Below are positions 1 through 7,368 of a stretch of 45,329 bases of DNA, piece by piece. The stretch spans positions 98,241-143,569 of the forward strand of contig NZ_GG695978.1 in NCBI RefSeq assembly GCF_000159955.1, written 5' to 3'. The position numbers and the translations under genes are program-made. The notes under the pieces are model-generated. The model made no database searches and was not told the DNA's origin. It worked only from the letters and a program-made list of their open reading frames with translations. Source of the stretch: Paenibacillus sp. oral taxon 786 str. D14. Lineage in GTDB: Bacteria > Bacillota > Bacilli > Paenibacillales > Paenibacillaceae. Within the stretch, counting starts at the first letter, position 1. Every line of letters starts with the position of its first letter.

Positions 1-16
1 TACCGCCCAGGGGTTG

Positions 17-45
17 GGGTAGTACCAGCGAAGTTGATACTACCC
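17..45. other. 8-bp inverted repeat near the left edge
   Basis: GGGTAGTA (17-24) and TACTACCC (38-45) form a perfect 8-bp inverted repeat with a 13-base loop. No T run follows, so it is not an obvious terminator. Nothing else was recognised in bases 1-136. Confidence 0.3.
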
Positions 46-136
46 GCAAAGTAGATATATATAAAGGGAATCATTTTCTGCTCTTCGAGGACTCCGCCTT
101 GGCTTCGTCGTTCCGAAGGCTGATGATCGCCAAACA

Positions 137-168
137 AAAAAGCGTGCCATAACGCTGCACGCCTTTTC
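137..168 (-). terminator. Terminator of the arsR-arsB-arsC operon
   Basis: Read on the minus strand, GCGTGC (162-157) pairs with GCACGC (147-142) across a 9-base loop, and a run of T follows (plus-strand A run 136-141). It lies about 10 bases beyond the arsC stop. Confidence 0.75.
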
Positions 169-175
169 TGTAATT

Positions 176-604
176 TTAGCAACCTTCGGCAAGAAACTTT
201 TCGACACGCGACTTAATCGCGTCCCGAACCGCTCGAAATTGGCTCATGATTTCTTCCTCGGTGCCGGTTGCCTTGGCTGGATCATCGAAGCCCCAATGCC
301 ACTTCACGACGTTTTTATTCGAAATCACCGGACAATGTTCGTCTGCATGGCCGCATAACGTAATCACATAGTCAGCCCGATTCAAAATCTCCGGATCGAT
401 AACATCCGATGTATGACCGCTAATATCGACGCCAGCTTCCTTCATCACCTGGACGGCACGCGGATTCAGCCCATGTGCCTCCAACCCGGCGCTTTTTACT
501 TCGTACCGATCATTACCGAGCGCCTTCAACCAACCATCCGCCATTTGGCTGCGGCAAGAGTTTCCTGTGCAAAGAAAATAAACGAGTTTTTTGTTATCTG
601 ACAT
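176..604 (-). CDS. arsC: Arsenate reductase ArsC, thioredoxin-coupled type
   Basis: Cytoplasmic enzyme that reduces arsenate to arsenite, which the ACR3 pump encoded just upstream then exports. The 142-residue protein has the low-molecular-weight phosphatase fold. The P-loop CTGNSCRS puts the nucleophile at Cys12 and the motif arginine at Arg18, and the relay pair is Cys84 and Cys91 (LCGHADEHC). This matches the Cys10/Cys82/Cys89 triad of the Staphylococcus pI258 enzyme, so electrons should come from thioredoxin. CAGGAGGT lies just before the ATG at 604. It is the last gene of the arsR-arsB-arsC operon, 20 bases after arsB. Confidence 0.95.
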   Translation of the reverse strand: MSDNKKLVYFLCTGNSCRSQMADGWLKALGNDRYEVKSAGLEAHGLNPRAVQVMKEAGVDISGHTSDVIDPEILNRADYVITLCGHADEHCPVISNKNVVKWHWGFDDPAKATGTEEEIMSQFRAVRDAIKSRVEKFLAEGC

Positions 605-624
605 GATGATACCTCCTGTTTATG

Positions 625-1680
625 TTAAGCAGCTTCCTTTGAAAAGTACTTTCGCTGAAATCGGAGCGCGACGTTGACCAACGCAATCATCACAGGGACT
701 TCTACAAGAGGTCCGATCACGGCCGCAAATGCAGCGCCGGAATGAATTCCAAAGACCCCAACGGCAACAGCGATTGCCAACTCAAAATTATTTCCCGAGG
801 CGGTAAATGCCAGTGTAGAAGTCACTGGATAGTCAGCTCCGGCTTTTTTGCCCATGAAGAACGAAATCAGGAACATAACGACAAAATAAATTAATAGCGG
901 AATCGCGATCCTCACGACATCCGAAGGCAATTGGATGATCATCTCGCCTTTCAGTGAGAACATGACGATAATCGTAAACAGCAATGCGATAAGTGTGATG
1001 GGACTGATTTTTGGAATAAAGACCGTTTCGTACCAGGATCGCCCTTTTGCTTTTACAAGCGAATAGCGAGTAATTATTCCGGCTACAAACGGTATCCCTA
1101 AATAAATAAACACGCTCTTGGCGACTTCGACCATCGTAATATCAACAACGACGCCCTCCAACCCGAACCATCCCGGCAAAATCGTAACAAAGATATAGGT
1201 GTAGACGGAGTAAAACAAAACTTGAAAGATCGAGTTGAAAGCAACGAGTCCCGCCGCGTACTCGGCATCCCCTCTGCACAAATCATTCCAGACGATAACC
1301 ATTGCAATACAGCGGGCTAAACCGATCATGATCAGGCCGACCATATATTCTGGATAACCTTGGAGAAAAATTATAGCCAAGAAAAACATTAAGATCGGGC
1401 CGATAAGCCAATTTTGAATCAATGAAATGGATAACACTTTGCCATTTCGAAAGACACGGCCGATTTCTTCGTATCGTACTTTCGCCAGCGGCGGATACAT
1501 CATTAAAATAAGGCCAAGTGCAATCGGTATCGACGTGGTTCCAACTTGAAATTCATTCAAACCGGCGACAAAGTTAGGAAATACGTAACCCAAGCCAATT
1601 CCTATCGCCATCGCAATAAAAATCCATAACGTCAAATAGCGATCCAGAAATGAGAGTCGCTTTTTCTTTTGTTTACTCAA
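625..1680 (-). CDS. arsB: Arsenite efflux transporter, ACR3 family (ArsB)
   Basis: Membrane antiporter that expels arsenite. The 351-residue protein has about ten hydrophobic segments starting at about residue 14. It carries two ACR3 signatures: the segment [14 protein letters not shown] with the thiol thought to contact As(III), and [12 protein letters not shown] near the C terminus. The family is ACR3, not the E. coli-type ArsB, although Bacillus genes of this type are also called arsB. It sits between arsR (16 bases upstream) and arsC (20 bases downstream) and is surely cotranscribed with them. Confidence 0.94.
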   Translation of the reverse strand: MSKQKKKRLSFLDRYLTLWIFIAMAIGIGLGYVFPNFVAGLNEFQVGTTSIPIALGLILMMYPPLAKVRYEEIGRVFRNGKVLSISLIQNWLIGPILMFFLAIIFLQGYPEYMVGLIMIGLARCIAMVIVWNDLCRGDAEYAAGLVAFNSIFQVLFYSVYTYIFVTILPGWFGLEGVVVDITMVEVAKSVFIYLGIPFVAGIITRYSLVKAKGRSWYETVFIPKISPITLIALLFTIIVMFSLKGEMIIQLPSDVVRIAIPLLIYFVVMFLISFFMGKKAGADYPVTSTLAFTASGNNFELAIAVAVGVFGIHSGAAFAAVIGPLVEVPVMIALVNVALRFQRKYFSKEAA

Positions 1681-1696
1681 TTACTGTACACTCCCT

Positions 1697-2026
1697 TTAC
1701 TCGCATGTAACTGTCATTCCTCGTTGCTCCAATTTCCGCAGCTCCTCGGACAGATCAGGCAAATGGGACAGAGCATAACCAATTTCCTCTAACCGCTTCT
1801 CGTTGATCGAATAGAACACCCATTGCCCCTTTCGCGTTTCGCGGACCAATTCAGCCGTTTTTAGACGGCTTACATGTTTAGAAATGGCTGGCTGGGAAAT
1901 GTTAAAGATGGGAACCAGTTCACACACGCAGCAATCGCGAATACGGAGCAAAGAGAGGATTTTCAACCTTGTCGGATCGGCTAGAGCTTTCAGAATATCC
2001 GCTATCTTTTCAAATTCCATTGTCAT
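1697..2026 (-). CDS. arsR: ArsR-family arsenite-responsive repressor
   Basis: Winged-helix repressor that should release the ars promoter on binding As(III) or Sb(III). From the chosen ATG at 2026 it is 109 residues. The metal site is RDCCVCELV (Cys32, Cys33, Cys35) on the DNA-binding helix, as in classical ArsR. The recognition region is NISQPAISKHVSRL. A GTG three codons upstream (2035) and an ATG at 2020 are also possible; GGGGTGA at 2038-2032 best fits 2026. It is the first gene of the minus-strand ars operon, and a palindrome lies just upstream. Confidence 0.93.
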   Translation of the reverse strand: MTMEFEKIADILKALADPTRLKILSLLRIRDCCVCELVPIFNISQPAISKHVSRLKTAELVRETRKGQWVFYSINEKRLEEIGYALSHLPDLSEELRKLEQRGMTVTCE

Positions 2027-2051
2027 GATTATCACCCCATATTAAAACCAT

Positions 2052-2067
2052 ATAACCATATTGTTAT
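2052..2067. promoter_or_regulatory. Candidate ArsR operator
   Basis: ATAACCATATTGTTAT is a 16-bp palindrome with a single mismatched pair, 26 bp upstream of the arsR start. On the minus strand a -35-like TTGACT lies at 2086-2081 and the palindrome falls in the -10 region, the expected place for autorepression. The ArsR assignment is inferred from position. Confidence 0.55.
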
Positions 2068-2140
2068 TTGTATTAAAAAAAGTCAATACCGAAATTTACG
2101 CCCTCCTCATAACCCATTTCCTGAGATAAAGGTAAAGTTA

Positions 2141-2173
2141 ATACTTGCAAATTGCAAATAAATGCGGTATAAC
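2141..2173 (+). promoter_or_regulatory. marR promoter with operator 1 (TTGCAA-A-TTGCAA)
   Basis: The 13-bp palindrome TTGCAAATTGCAA (2145-2157) overlaps a good promoter: -35 TTGCAA (2145-2150), 17-bp spacer, -10 TATAAC (2168-2173). A nearly identical 20-base block recurs before arsM at 2671-2690. The likely ligand is the MarR protein encoded immediately downstream, which would then regulate itself. Confidence 0.7.
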
Positions 2174-2196
2174 TGTTTCATGAGAGGTGAGGCACC

Positions 2197-2652
2197 GTGG
2201 AAAATGTGGAAAATGTACGTGAATTATTTCAAATCATGACTCGTCGCTTTGGCTTTCTGAATAAAAACTGCTGTTCTGCGGGTGGCTGTGACATCTCCGT
2301 CATTCAAAGCCATATCCTTTATGAAATTGATCGTCAGCACAAGCCTTCTATTCAGCAAGTAGCAGAGACATTAGGGACCGATATCACGACATTTAGCAGA
2401 CAGGTCCAATCGTTAATCAAGATGAATTTAGTCAAGAAAACGCCCGATCCAAACGACCGGAGGGTGCATCTTCTTTCCTTAACGACAGAAGGCAAATATG
2501 TTGCGGGGGCGATTGACCGGCAAATGAATGACTATTTCAACGAAATCTTTTCACACATGAACGATTTTGAAAAAGATACGGTCATACGCTCGATCAAACT
2601 ATTAAACGAAGCGATGGCGAAATCCAGCCAATGCTGTTCAGCCCCTTTTTGA
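2197..2652 (+). CDS. Cysteine-rich MarR-family regulator of the arsM branch
   Basis: Winged-helix MarR-type regulator, 151 residues, starting at a GTG with GAGAGGTGAGG upstream. The recognition helix region is TDITTFSRQVQSLI and the wing contains PNDRRVHLLSLT. Unusual for MarR are two cysteine clusters: Cys25, Cys26 and Cys31 near the N terminus (NCCSAGGC), and Cys146 and Cys147 at the very C terminus (QCCSAPF). Similar CCS patterns occur in the neighbouring ArsM. Together they could form a trivalent arsenical site, though this is inference. It is followed 62 bases later by arsM; the same palindrome precedes both genes. Confidence 0.85.
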   Translation: MENVENVRELFQIMTRRFGFLNKNCCSAGGCDISVIQSHILYEIDRQHKPSIQQVAETLGTDITTFSRQVQSLIKMNLVKKTPDPNDRRVHLLSLTTEGKYVAGAIDRQMNDYFNEIFSHMNDFEKDTVIRSIKLLNEAMAKSSQCCSAPF

Positions 2653-2666
2653 GGGTGTCTTTTTTC

Positions 2667-2690
2667 TATAATACTTGCAATTTGCAAATA
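2667..2690 (+). promoter_or_regulatory. arsM promoter region with operator 2 (TTGCAA-T-TTGCAA)
   Basis: TATAAT (2667-2672) is followed directly by the 13-bp palindrome TTGCAATTTGCAA (2675-2687). The block 2671-2690 differs from 2141-2160 only at the central base. No clear -35 was found, so the promoter itself is uncertain, but the repeated palindrome is exact. Confidence 0.6.
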
Positions 2691-2714
2691 TTTAAAATGA
2701 AGGAGAGAGGATTC

Positions 2715-3509
2715 ATGAATCAATTAAAGAATGATCAAATTCGCCAAAATGTACGCAGCCGGTATAAGGAAATCGCCTTGCAAGAAGTGGAGTCGGGCTC
2801 GTGCTGTTCACCAGCTTCAAGCTGCTGCGGATCGGCTAATGGCGTATCTTCGCAGCTGGGCTATTCTACTGAAGAATTAACGGCGGTTCCGGCCGGCGCG
2901 AACCTTGGCTTAGGTTGCGGCAATCCGCAAGCCATCGCGGAGCTGAAACCGGGAGAAGTCGTATTGGATCTTGGCAGCGGCGGCGGTTTCGATTGTTTTC
3001 TGGCGTCTCGACAGGTTGGGGACACCGGCTATGTGATCGGGGTCGATATGACGCCGGAAATGGTGAGTCGCGCTCGCAGCAACGCCGTCAAAGGAGGATT
3101 CACGAACACGGATTTTCGGCTAGGGGAGATCGAGCATTTACCGGTCCCGGATCAAACGGTGGATGTGATCATTTCCAACTGCGTCATCAATCTTTCGCCG
3201 GATAAACAGCAAGTCTATGACGAAGCATTCCGTGTCCTGCGATCCGGCGGGCGTCTGGCCATTTCCGATGTTGTCACAACGGCAGAGCTTCCGGCGGAAA
3301 TCAAAAACGACCTGGATGTTTTATATTCAGGGTGCATATCCGGAGCTTCGTCGGTTGACGAACTAAAAACGATGCTTGCACAAAGTGGATTTAAGGATAT
3401 CGCAGTCGAGCCAAACGAGGAATCCCGGACGTTTATTAAAGATTGGGTTCCTGAGTCGAAGGTAGAAGACTATATCGTCTCGGCAGTCATTAAAGCTGTC
3501 AAACCATAA
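2715..3509 (+). CDS. arsM: Arsenite S-adenosylmethionine methyltransferase ArsM
   Basis: Cytoplasmic enzyme that methylates As(III) with SAM to methylated, partly volatile arsenicals. The start at 2715 follows AAGGAGAGAGG and gives 264 residues; the reading frame is open further upstream, but that part covers the promoter. SAM motif I is VLDLGSGGGFDCF (residues 83-95), followed by GVDMTPEM. The As(III)-binding cysteines are Cys68 (GLGCG), Cys156 (SNCVINLS) and Cys207 (SGCISGA), matching Cys61/Cys156/Cys206 of human AS3MT. A CC..CC cluster near residues 30-38 is also typical. It is probably regulated by the adjacent MarR protein. Confidence 0.93.
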   Translation: MNQLKNDQIRQNVRSRYKEIALQEVESGSCCSPASSCCGSANGVSSQLGYSTEELTAVPAGANLGLGCGNPQAIAELKPGEVVLDLGSGGGFDCFLASRQVGDTGYVIGVDMTPEMVSRARSNAVKGGFTNTDFRLGEIEHLPVPDQTVDVIISNCVINLSPDKQQVYDEAFRVLRSGGRLAISDVVTTAELPAEIKNDLDVLYSGCISGASSVDELKTMLAQSGFKDIAVEPNEESRTFIKDWVPESKVEDYIVSAVIKAVKP

Positions 3510-3510
3510 G

Positions 3511-3669
3511 ATTCATTGGGAATGGCAGGGGCGAGAGGTCCTAGGAACCGTGACGCGAGTCAATCCCGGCGCACGGCGGGCGCGCCTTCAGACCGAGTCC
3601 GGACCGGAATGGATCGCGTTCGCGGGCATGATGGGGCCGCGGCCGATTCGCCGGATTAACGGCGGGTAA
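3511..3669 (+). pseudogene. Probable 3' fragment of a yolD-like gene
   Basis: Beginning right after the arsM stop, one frame reads IHWEWQGREVLGTVTRVNPG and continues through PEWIAFAGMM to a TAA at 3667-3669, about 52 codons. The pattern of a two-strand beta segment, then G-x-V-T-x-V/I-x-P, then EWIxF, resembles the C-terminal half of YolD-like proteins. No start codon, ribosome-binding site or N-terminal half is present, so this looks like a remnant cut off at the ars island junction. The family call is from pattern recognition only. Confidence 0.45.
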
Positions 3670-3698
3670 ATTTGTGCAAAACCAAGGTAAAACCAAAG

Positions 3699-3738
3699 AA
3701 GCTGCTGATCTGCCGCTGGCAGGTCGGGAGCTTTTTTT
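3699..3738 (+). terminator. Intrinsic terminator 1 downstream of arsM and the yolD fragment
   Basis: Strong hairpin: GATCTGCC (3707-3714) pairs with GGCAGGTC (3718-3725), allowing one G-T, inside an outer AAGCT/AGCTT stem, followed by seven T. Confidence 0.8.
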
Positions 3739-3873
3739 GTTAACGCCAGGTGAAATCAATTTGCTTGCTTCTGAAATGGAAGTGGGCGGGAAAACATCAT
3801 TTTTTAGGAAAGAAGTCGCCGACCAAGGTAGGATGGCATGACGTAAAAGCGTCACCCGGGATGCTGGAAAAAC

Positions 3874-3908
3874 GCTAGTCCCAAGCTGGGACCTGGGAAG
3901 CTTTTTTT
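3874..3908 (+). terminator. Intrinsic terminator 2 in the ars-polysaccharide gap
   Basis: GTCCCA (3878-3883) pairs with TGGGAC (3887-3892) across a 3-base loop, flanked by GCT (3874-3876) and AGC (3899-3901) and followed by seven T (3902-3908). An upstream hairpin, TGACG...CGTCA near 3838-3853, suggests a short structured RNA ends here. No known riboswitch consensus was recognised. Confidence 0.55.
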
Positions 3909-4252
3909 GCGATGGGCTGTAACGGAAGCAAATCGCGAAAAACCGCAGAATGACGCGATTTTCGGACAAGACTTTGGTATCAATTTTGTAACCATTATGG
4001 AAAAGGGTGTAAAAATTGAGCGAAACCTAGATGAATTTTGCACGTCTATTATCACGAAATGACCCAACCGGGCAAGTATGCCGAAAATCCGTATCCCCCC
4101 GGAAAACAGACCCAACTGTAAAACACTCCCATCAGCCTAGTTACACGACAGGTCCGCTTGGTTCATGATTAAAAGTGATTTTGAGAAGCGGAGGTGCGAA
4201 TCGGCCATACTGGATCATCACCTGCATAGCTGCATAGAAAGCGGCAGTACGT
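3909..4252. other. Non-coding stretch upstream of the polysaccharide operon
   Basis: No convincing coding frame. It contains an 8-bp inverted repeat, AAATCGCG (3930-3937) with CGCGATTT (3954-3961), and is AT-richer than the flanking genes. It probably holds the promoter of the downstream operon, but no clear -35/-10 pair was identified. Confidence 0.35.
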
Positions 4253-4302
4253 AAGATCGCTGCCTCATAGGAGAGGCCGGGCACGGCAGGGGCTTCGATC
4301 TT
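4253..4302 (+). promoter_or_regulatory. Structured leader or attenuator of the polysaccharide operon
   Basis: AAGATCG (4253-4259) pairs with CGATCTT (4296-4302), and CTGCC (4260-4264) with GGCAG (4285-4289). Four T close the stem. An upstream GGCAG (4243-4247) could pair with the same CTGCC, giving two mutually exclusive hairpins. That is the geometry of an attenuator, but no ligand class was recognised. Confidence 0.4.
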
Positions 4303-4354
4303 TTCGGAACTTGCACGAGAAGAAGAACAGCGAGGTGAACTAAGGGTAAATCCG

Positions 4355-6586
4355 ATGACGACATTAGCGAAAAAACGATTAGCGATCGGGCTCGTTCTGG
4401 CAGGCCTCTTGATCGCAGGCTGCGTGGTGCTGGTCGTATTAAACTGGCCGCCGCCCCATTACAGCTATGCGGCAGAGGACGGAACCGAGCTGAAGTTCCG
4501 CACCGAAGGCGACAAATTTCTCGCCTATGACGGCGAGAGCCGCTGGGAGGAACTGTTCGTCAAAGGCGTCAACCTGGGGGCGACGGTGCCGGGACATTTT
4601 CCTGGGGAATTTCCGATCACGGAAGACGACTACTTACGCTGGTTCCAACAAATTGACGATATGGGCGCAAACGTCATTCGTATTTATACGGTGCACAACC
4701 CGGTGTTCTACAAGGCGCTCGTCAAATACAACCGGGACAAAGGGAAGGATCCCCTCTATTTCATTCAAGGGATCTGGTCGCCGGAAGAGCAGCTCATTGA
4801 GCAGCAGGACGCTTATATTCCGGGGATCAAGGAAGCCTTTCACAAGGAAATTGAAAAAGCGGTCAAAGCTGTATACGGCGATTTGAAGGTGCCCAAGCAG
4901 CCGGGAACATCGGGCGGCAAATATACCGCCAACGCTGGTCCTTATCTCATGGCATGGCATATCGGCACCGAATGGGACCCGGAAATGGTGGATAATACGA
5001 ACCGCAAGCACGCGGATGTTACGCCGTATCAAGGACAGCATTTTGCGGCGACCGAGGAAGCAACTCCGTTTGAGAGCTGGCTCGCGGAGCTGGTGGACGA
5101 CACAGCTCAGAAGGAGCGGGCTTACGGTTGGGAGCATCCGATCACGTTTACGAATTGGGTGACCACGGATGTGCTGGAGCATCCTGGTGAACCGTTGTTC
5201 GAGGAGGATCTGGCCAGTGTGGATGCCACCCATATTCGGCCGGTGAAATGGGAAGCAGGATACTTCGCTGCTTATCACGCGTATCCGTACTATCCCGACT
5301 TTTTCCATCTGGATAAGACGCTCGAGACGATTCCGGATGGAAATGGGGATTACAACACCTATAAAGCTTACTTACAGGAGCTCAAAGCTTACTATAAGGA
5401 CATCCCGGTTATGATTACCGAATATGGCGTCCCGTCTTCGCTGGGCGTCTCCCACCTCGGCCGAGGGGGACGGAACCAGGGGGGGCACAACGAACAAGAG
5501 CAAGGTGAAATCAACGTCTCTTTGACGAAGGATATTTACGATACCGGATATGCCGGCGCGATCTTGTTCATGTGGCAGGATGAATGGTTTAAGAAGACGT
5601 GGAATACGATGCGCTTTGAGATCCCGGAGGATCGACGCGCCTTTTGGCTGAATGTGCTTACGAACGAAAAACAATTTGGCCTGTTGTCCATGGGTCCCGG
5701 AAAAGAAGACGATCTCATCATCGACGGCAAGCTGGACGATTGGGACAACCTGCCGGAGGGAGAGGTCCAAGCCTGGGATCAACCAGCATCTGGCATCGAC
5801 CGGCTGCAGGTGACCCATGACGAAGCTTATGTGTATGTCGGGCTGCGGCTCAGCGAGCCGTTCGACCCTGCGAAGCGGCTCATCCGCCTCGGTGCAAACA
5901 CACAGCCTGGCGGCAACCAACCGGTGACGGAGATGCCAGGGTTGCGGTTAGACGACGGCCTGGAAGCGATCGTGAATATCGGAAGCGATGAGGAGACTGA
6001 GGTGCGGGTGGCGCCAAGCTACGATTTCCACCGCCGTCTCTACGGGCGGCACGGTTATTGGATGCTGGACGATCCTACCGAGGAGCAAACCGTGCAGTTT
6101 CAACCTTGGAAGCTGGCGGTCAGCTTGACCATGAAACCTCCGGATACCCGATCGGCCCATCCGTTTCAGGACATGACCGTTGGGCAGCTGATTCGCGGCA
6201 CAACCGACACGGGAAGCGATGATTTCAACTCTCTCGCTTCGTGGCAGTACAGCGGCAATGAGGTAGAACTGCGTATCCCTTGGATGCTGCTGGGCTTCGC
6301 TGATCCCAGCTCGCGCCAGGTTATCGACTACCGGCCTTTGAAGGAGGACCTCGCCTTCTCGACGACCGAGACCGACGGCATCACCTTCGTGCCTTGGATT
6401 GAGGAGCGAAGTGAATCGGGGACAGATCACGGTGACAGCGGGGAGAACGTTGCTTTGGACACGTTCCCCAAATACGTATGGCAGCCTTGGGAAACCGTGC
6501 AGTACACCGAGCGGCTTAAGTCCGGTTATTACGCCTTGCAGGCGTTCTACCGCAGCTTGCCAGATCGCAGGACCACGGGAGAATAA
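4355..6586 (+). CDS. Membrane-anchored glycoside hydrolase-like protein of the polysaccharide operon
   Basis: 743 residues. A single N-terminal hydrophobic anchor (about residues 9-31) puts the rest outside the membrane. Residues 60-450 look like a clan GH-A TIM barrel (GH2/GH5-like): the acid/base candidate is Glu206 in HIGTEWDPEM and the nucleophile candidate is Glu356 in MITEYGVPSS, 150 residues apart. From about residue 452 the text IIDGKLDDWDNL opens a beta-rich domain resembling CBM9/DOMON-type binding modules. It probably trims or releases the polymer made by the synthase two genes downstream, as hydrolases do in other synthase-dependent systems. Substrate unknown. The start follows AAGGG at 4342-4346. 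Confidence 0.8.
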   Translation: MTTLAKKRLAIGLVLAGLLIAGCVVLVVLNWPPPHYSYAAEDGTELKFRTEGDKFLAYDGESRWEELFVKGVNLGATVPGHFPGEFPITEDDYLRWFQQIDDMGANVIRIYTVHNPVFYKALVKYNRDKGKDPLYFIQGIWSPEEQLIEQQDAYIPGIKEAFHKEIEKAVKAVYGDLKVPKQPGTSGGKYTANAGPYLMAWHIGTEWDPEMVDNTNRKHADVTPYQGQHFAATEEATPFESWLAELVDDTAQKERAYGWEHPITFTNWVTTDVLEHPGEPLFEEDLASVDATHIRPVKWEAGYFAAYHAYPYYPDFFHLDKTLETIPDGNGDYNTYKAYLQELKAYYKDIPVMITEYGVPSSLGVSHLGRGGRNQGGHNEQEQGEINVSLTKDIYDTGYAGAILFMWQDEWFKKTWNTMRFEIPEDRRAFWLNVLTNEKQFGLLSMGPGKEDDLIIDGKLDDWDNLPEGEVQAWDQPASGIDRLQVTHDEAYVYVGLRLSEPFDPAKRLIRLGANTQPGGNQPVTEMPGLRLDDGLEAIVNIGSDEETEVRVAPSYDFHRRLYGRHGYWMLDDPTEEQTVQFQPWKLAVSLTMKPPDTRSAHPFQDMTVGQLIRGTTDTGSDDFNSLASWQYSGNEVELRIPWMLLGFADPSSRQVIDYRPLKEDLAFSTTETDGITFVPWIEERSESGTDHGDSGENVALDTFPKYVWQPWETVQYTERLKSGYYALQAFYRSLPDRRTTGE

Positions 6587-6606
6587 CCAGGCGCCGAGAG
6601 GAGGAA

Positions 6607-7368
6607 ATGAAGATGGCGGGTCAGCATCTTGGCCTGGCAATTGCCTTTATTTATGTATGCCTGGAGCTGATCGGCATAGGCATACTGCTCTTGTTTTACT
6701 TAAAGATCCGGCATTTGCGCATTCAGCGTAAAACGAAGGAATACTTGCAGAAGCACCAAGACTATTTCATGTTCCTTCAGGCTCATTTGGGCGATGCTGA
6801 GGAGCTTCCGCTGCCGCCGGGCAAGCTGACTGAGCTGGAACGGCGGGTGATCCAACAGCGGGTAACCGAATGGATCGAACAATTTAAGGGCGATCTGCAG
6901 CAGAAGCTGATCGCATTATGTTACAACGCTGGCTTTGTCCAGCAGGACCTGAAGCTGCTCGACAGCTTGTTCTACGGCCGGCGGATCGCCGCCGCCTACC
7001 GGCTTGGCGGGATGCGGGCGGTGGAGGCGGTGCCGCGGCTGCTCACGATGCTGAAGCATCAGAAATACAGCCCGCTGAGCATCGTCATTGCCCGCTCAAT
7101 TGCCAAGAGCGCGGAGCATGAGCAGCAGCTCAGAGATATGCTGGTCTATCTGTTGCGTCATGGCAAACCGATTCACCATCTCGCCGCTGATATTCTGATG
7201 GAGACGCGGCTGGACACCAGTCGGCTTCTGCTTCAGTTGATGAAGGAGGATAACCCGGATCTGGTGAAGGTGGCGATGGCTGCGATGCGCGGCCAAGAAA
7301 TGCCGGGGCAAGTCCCGGCGCTGGGGCGTTATGCGTTTGCGCTTGAGAGGAGGGAGACCACTGCTTAG
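6607..7368 (+). CDS. Membrane protein with HEAT-like repeats
   Basis: 253 residues with GAGGAGG directly upstream. An N-terminal transmembrane helix (about residues 10-33) is followed by a charged linker and, from about residue 110, alpha-helical HEAT-like repeats (RIAAAYRLGGMRAVEAVPRL, IVIARSIAKSA, HLAADILMETRL, LVKVAMAAMRG). HEAT repeats bind proteins, so it may act as an adaptor for the synthase. Its 3' end overlaps the glycosyltransferase reading frame by up to 38 bases, so translation of the two is probably coupled. Confidence 0.8.
   Translation: MKMAGQHLGLAIAFIYVCLELIGIGILLLFYLKIRHLRIQRKTKEYLQKHQDYFMFLQAHLGDAEELPLPPGKLTELERRVIQQRVTEWIEQFKGDLQQKLIALCYNAGFVQQDLKLLDSLFYGRRIAAAYRLGGMRAVEAVPRLLTMLKHQKYSPLSIVIARSIAKSAEHEQQLRDMLVYLLRHGKPIHHLAADILMETRLDTSRLLLQLMKEDNPDLVKVAMAAMRGQEMPGQVPALGRYAFALERRETTA

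Noticed and set aside
3674..3840. 56-codon plus-strand frame starting at GTG 3674
   Set aside because: It runs through terminator 1 (stem and T7), has no ribosome-binding site and no recognisable domain; more likely a chance open frame.
3741..3908. Possible c-di-GMP riboswitch upstream of the polysaccharide operon
   Set aside because: The segments expected for GEMM-I or GEMM-II classes were not found; only hairpins and a terminator are visible.
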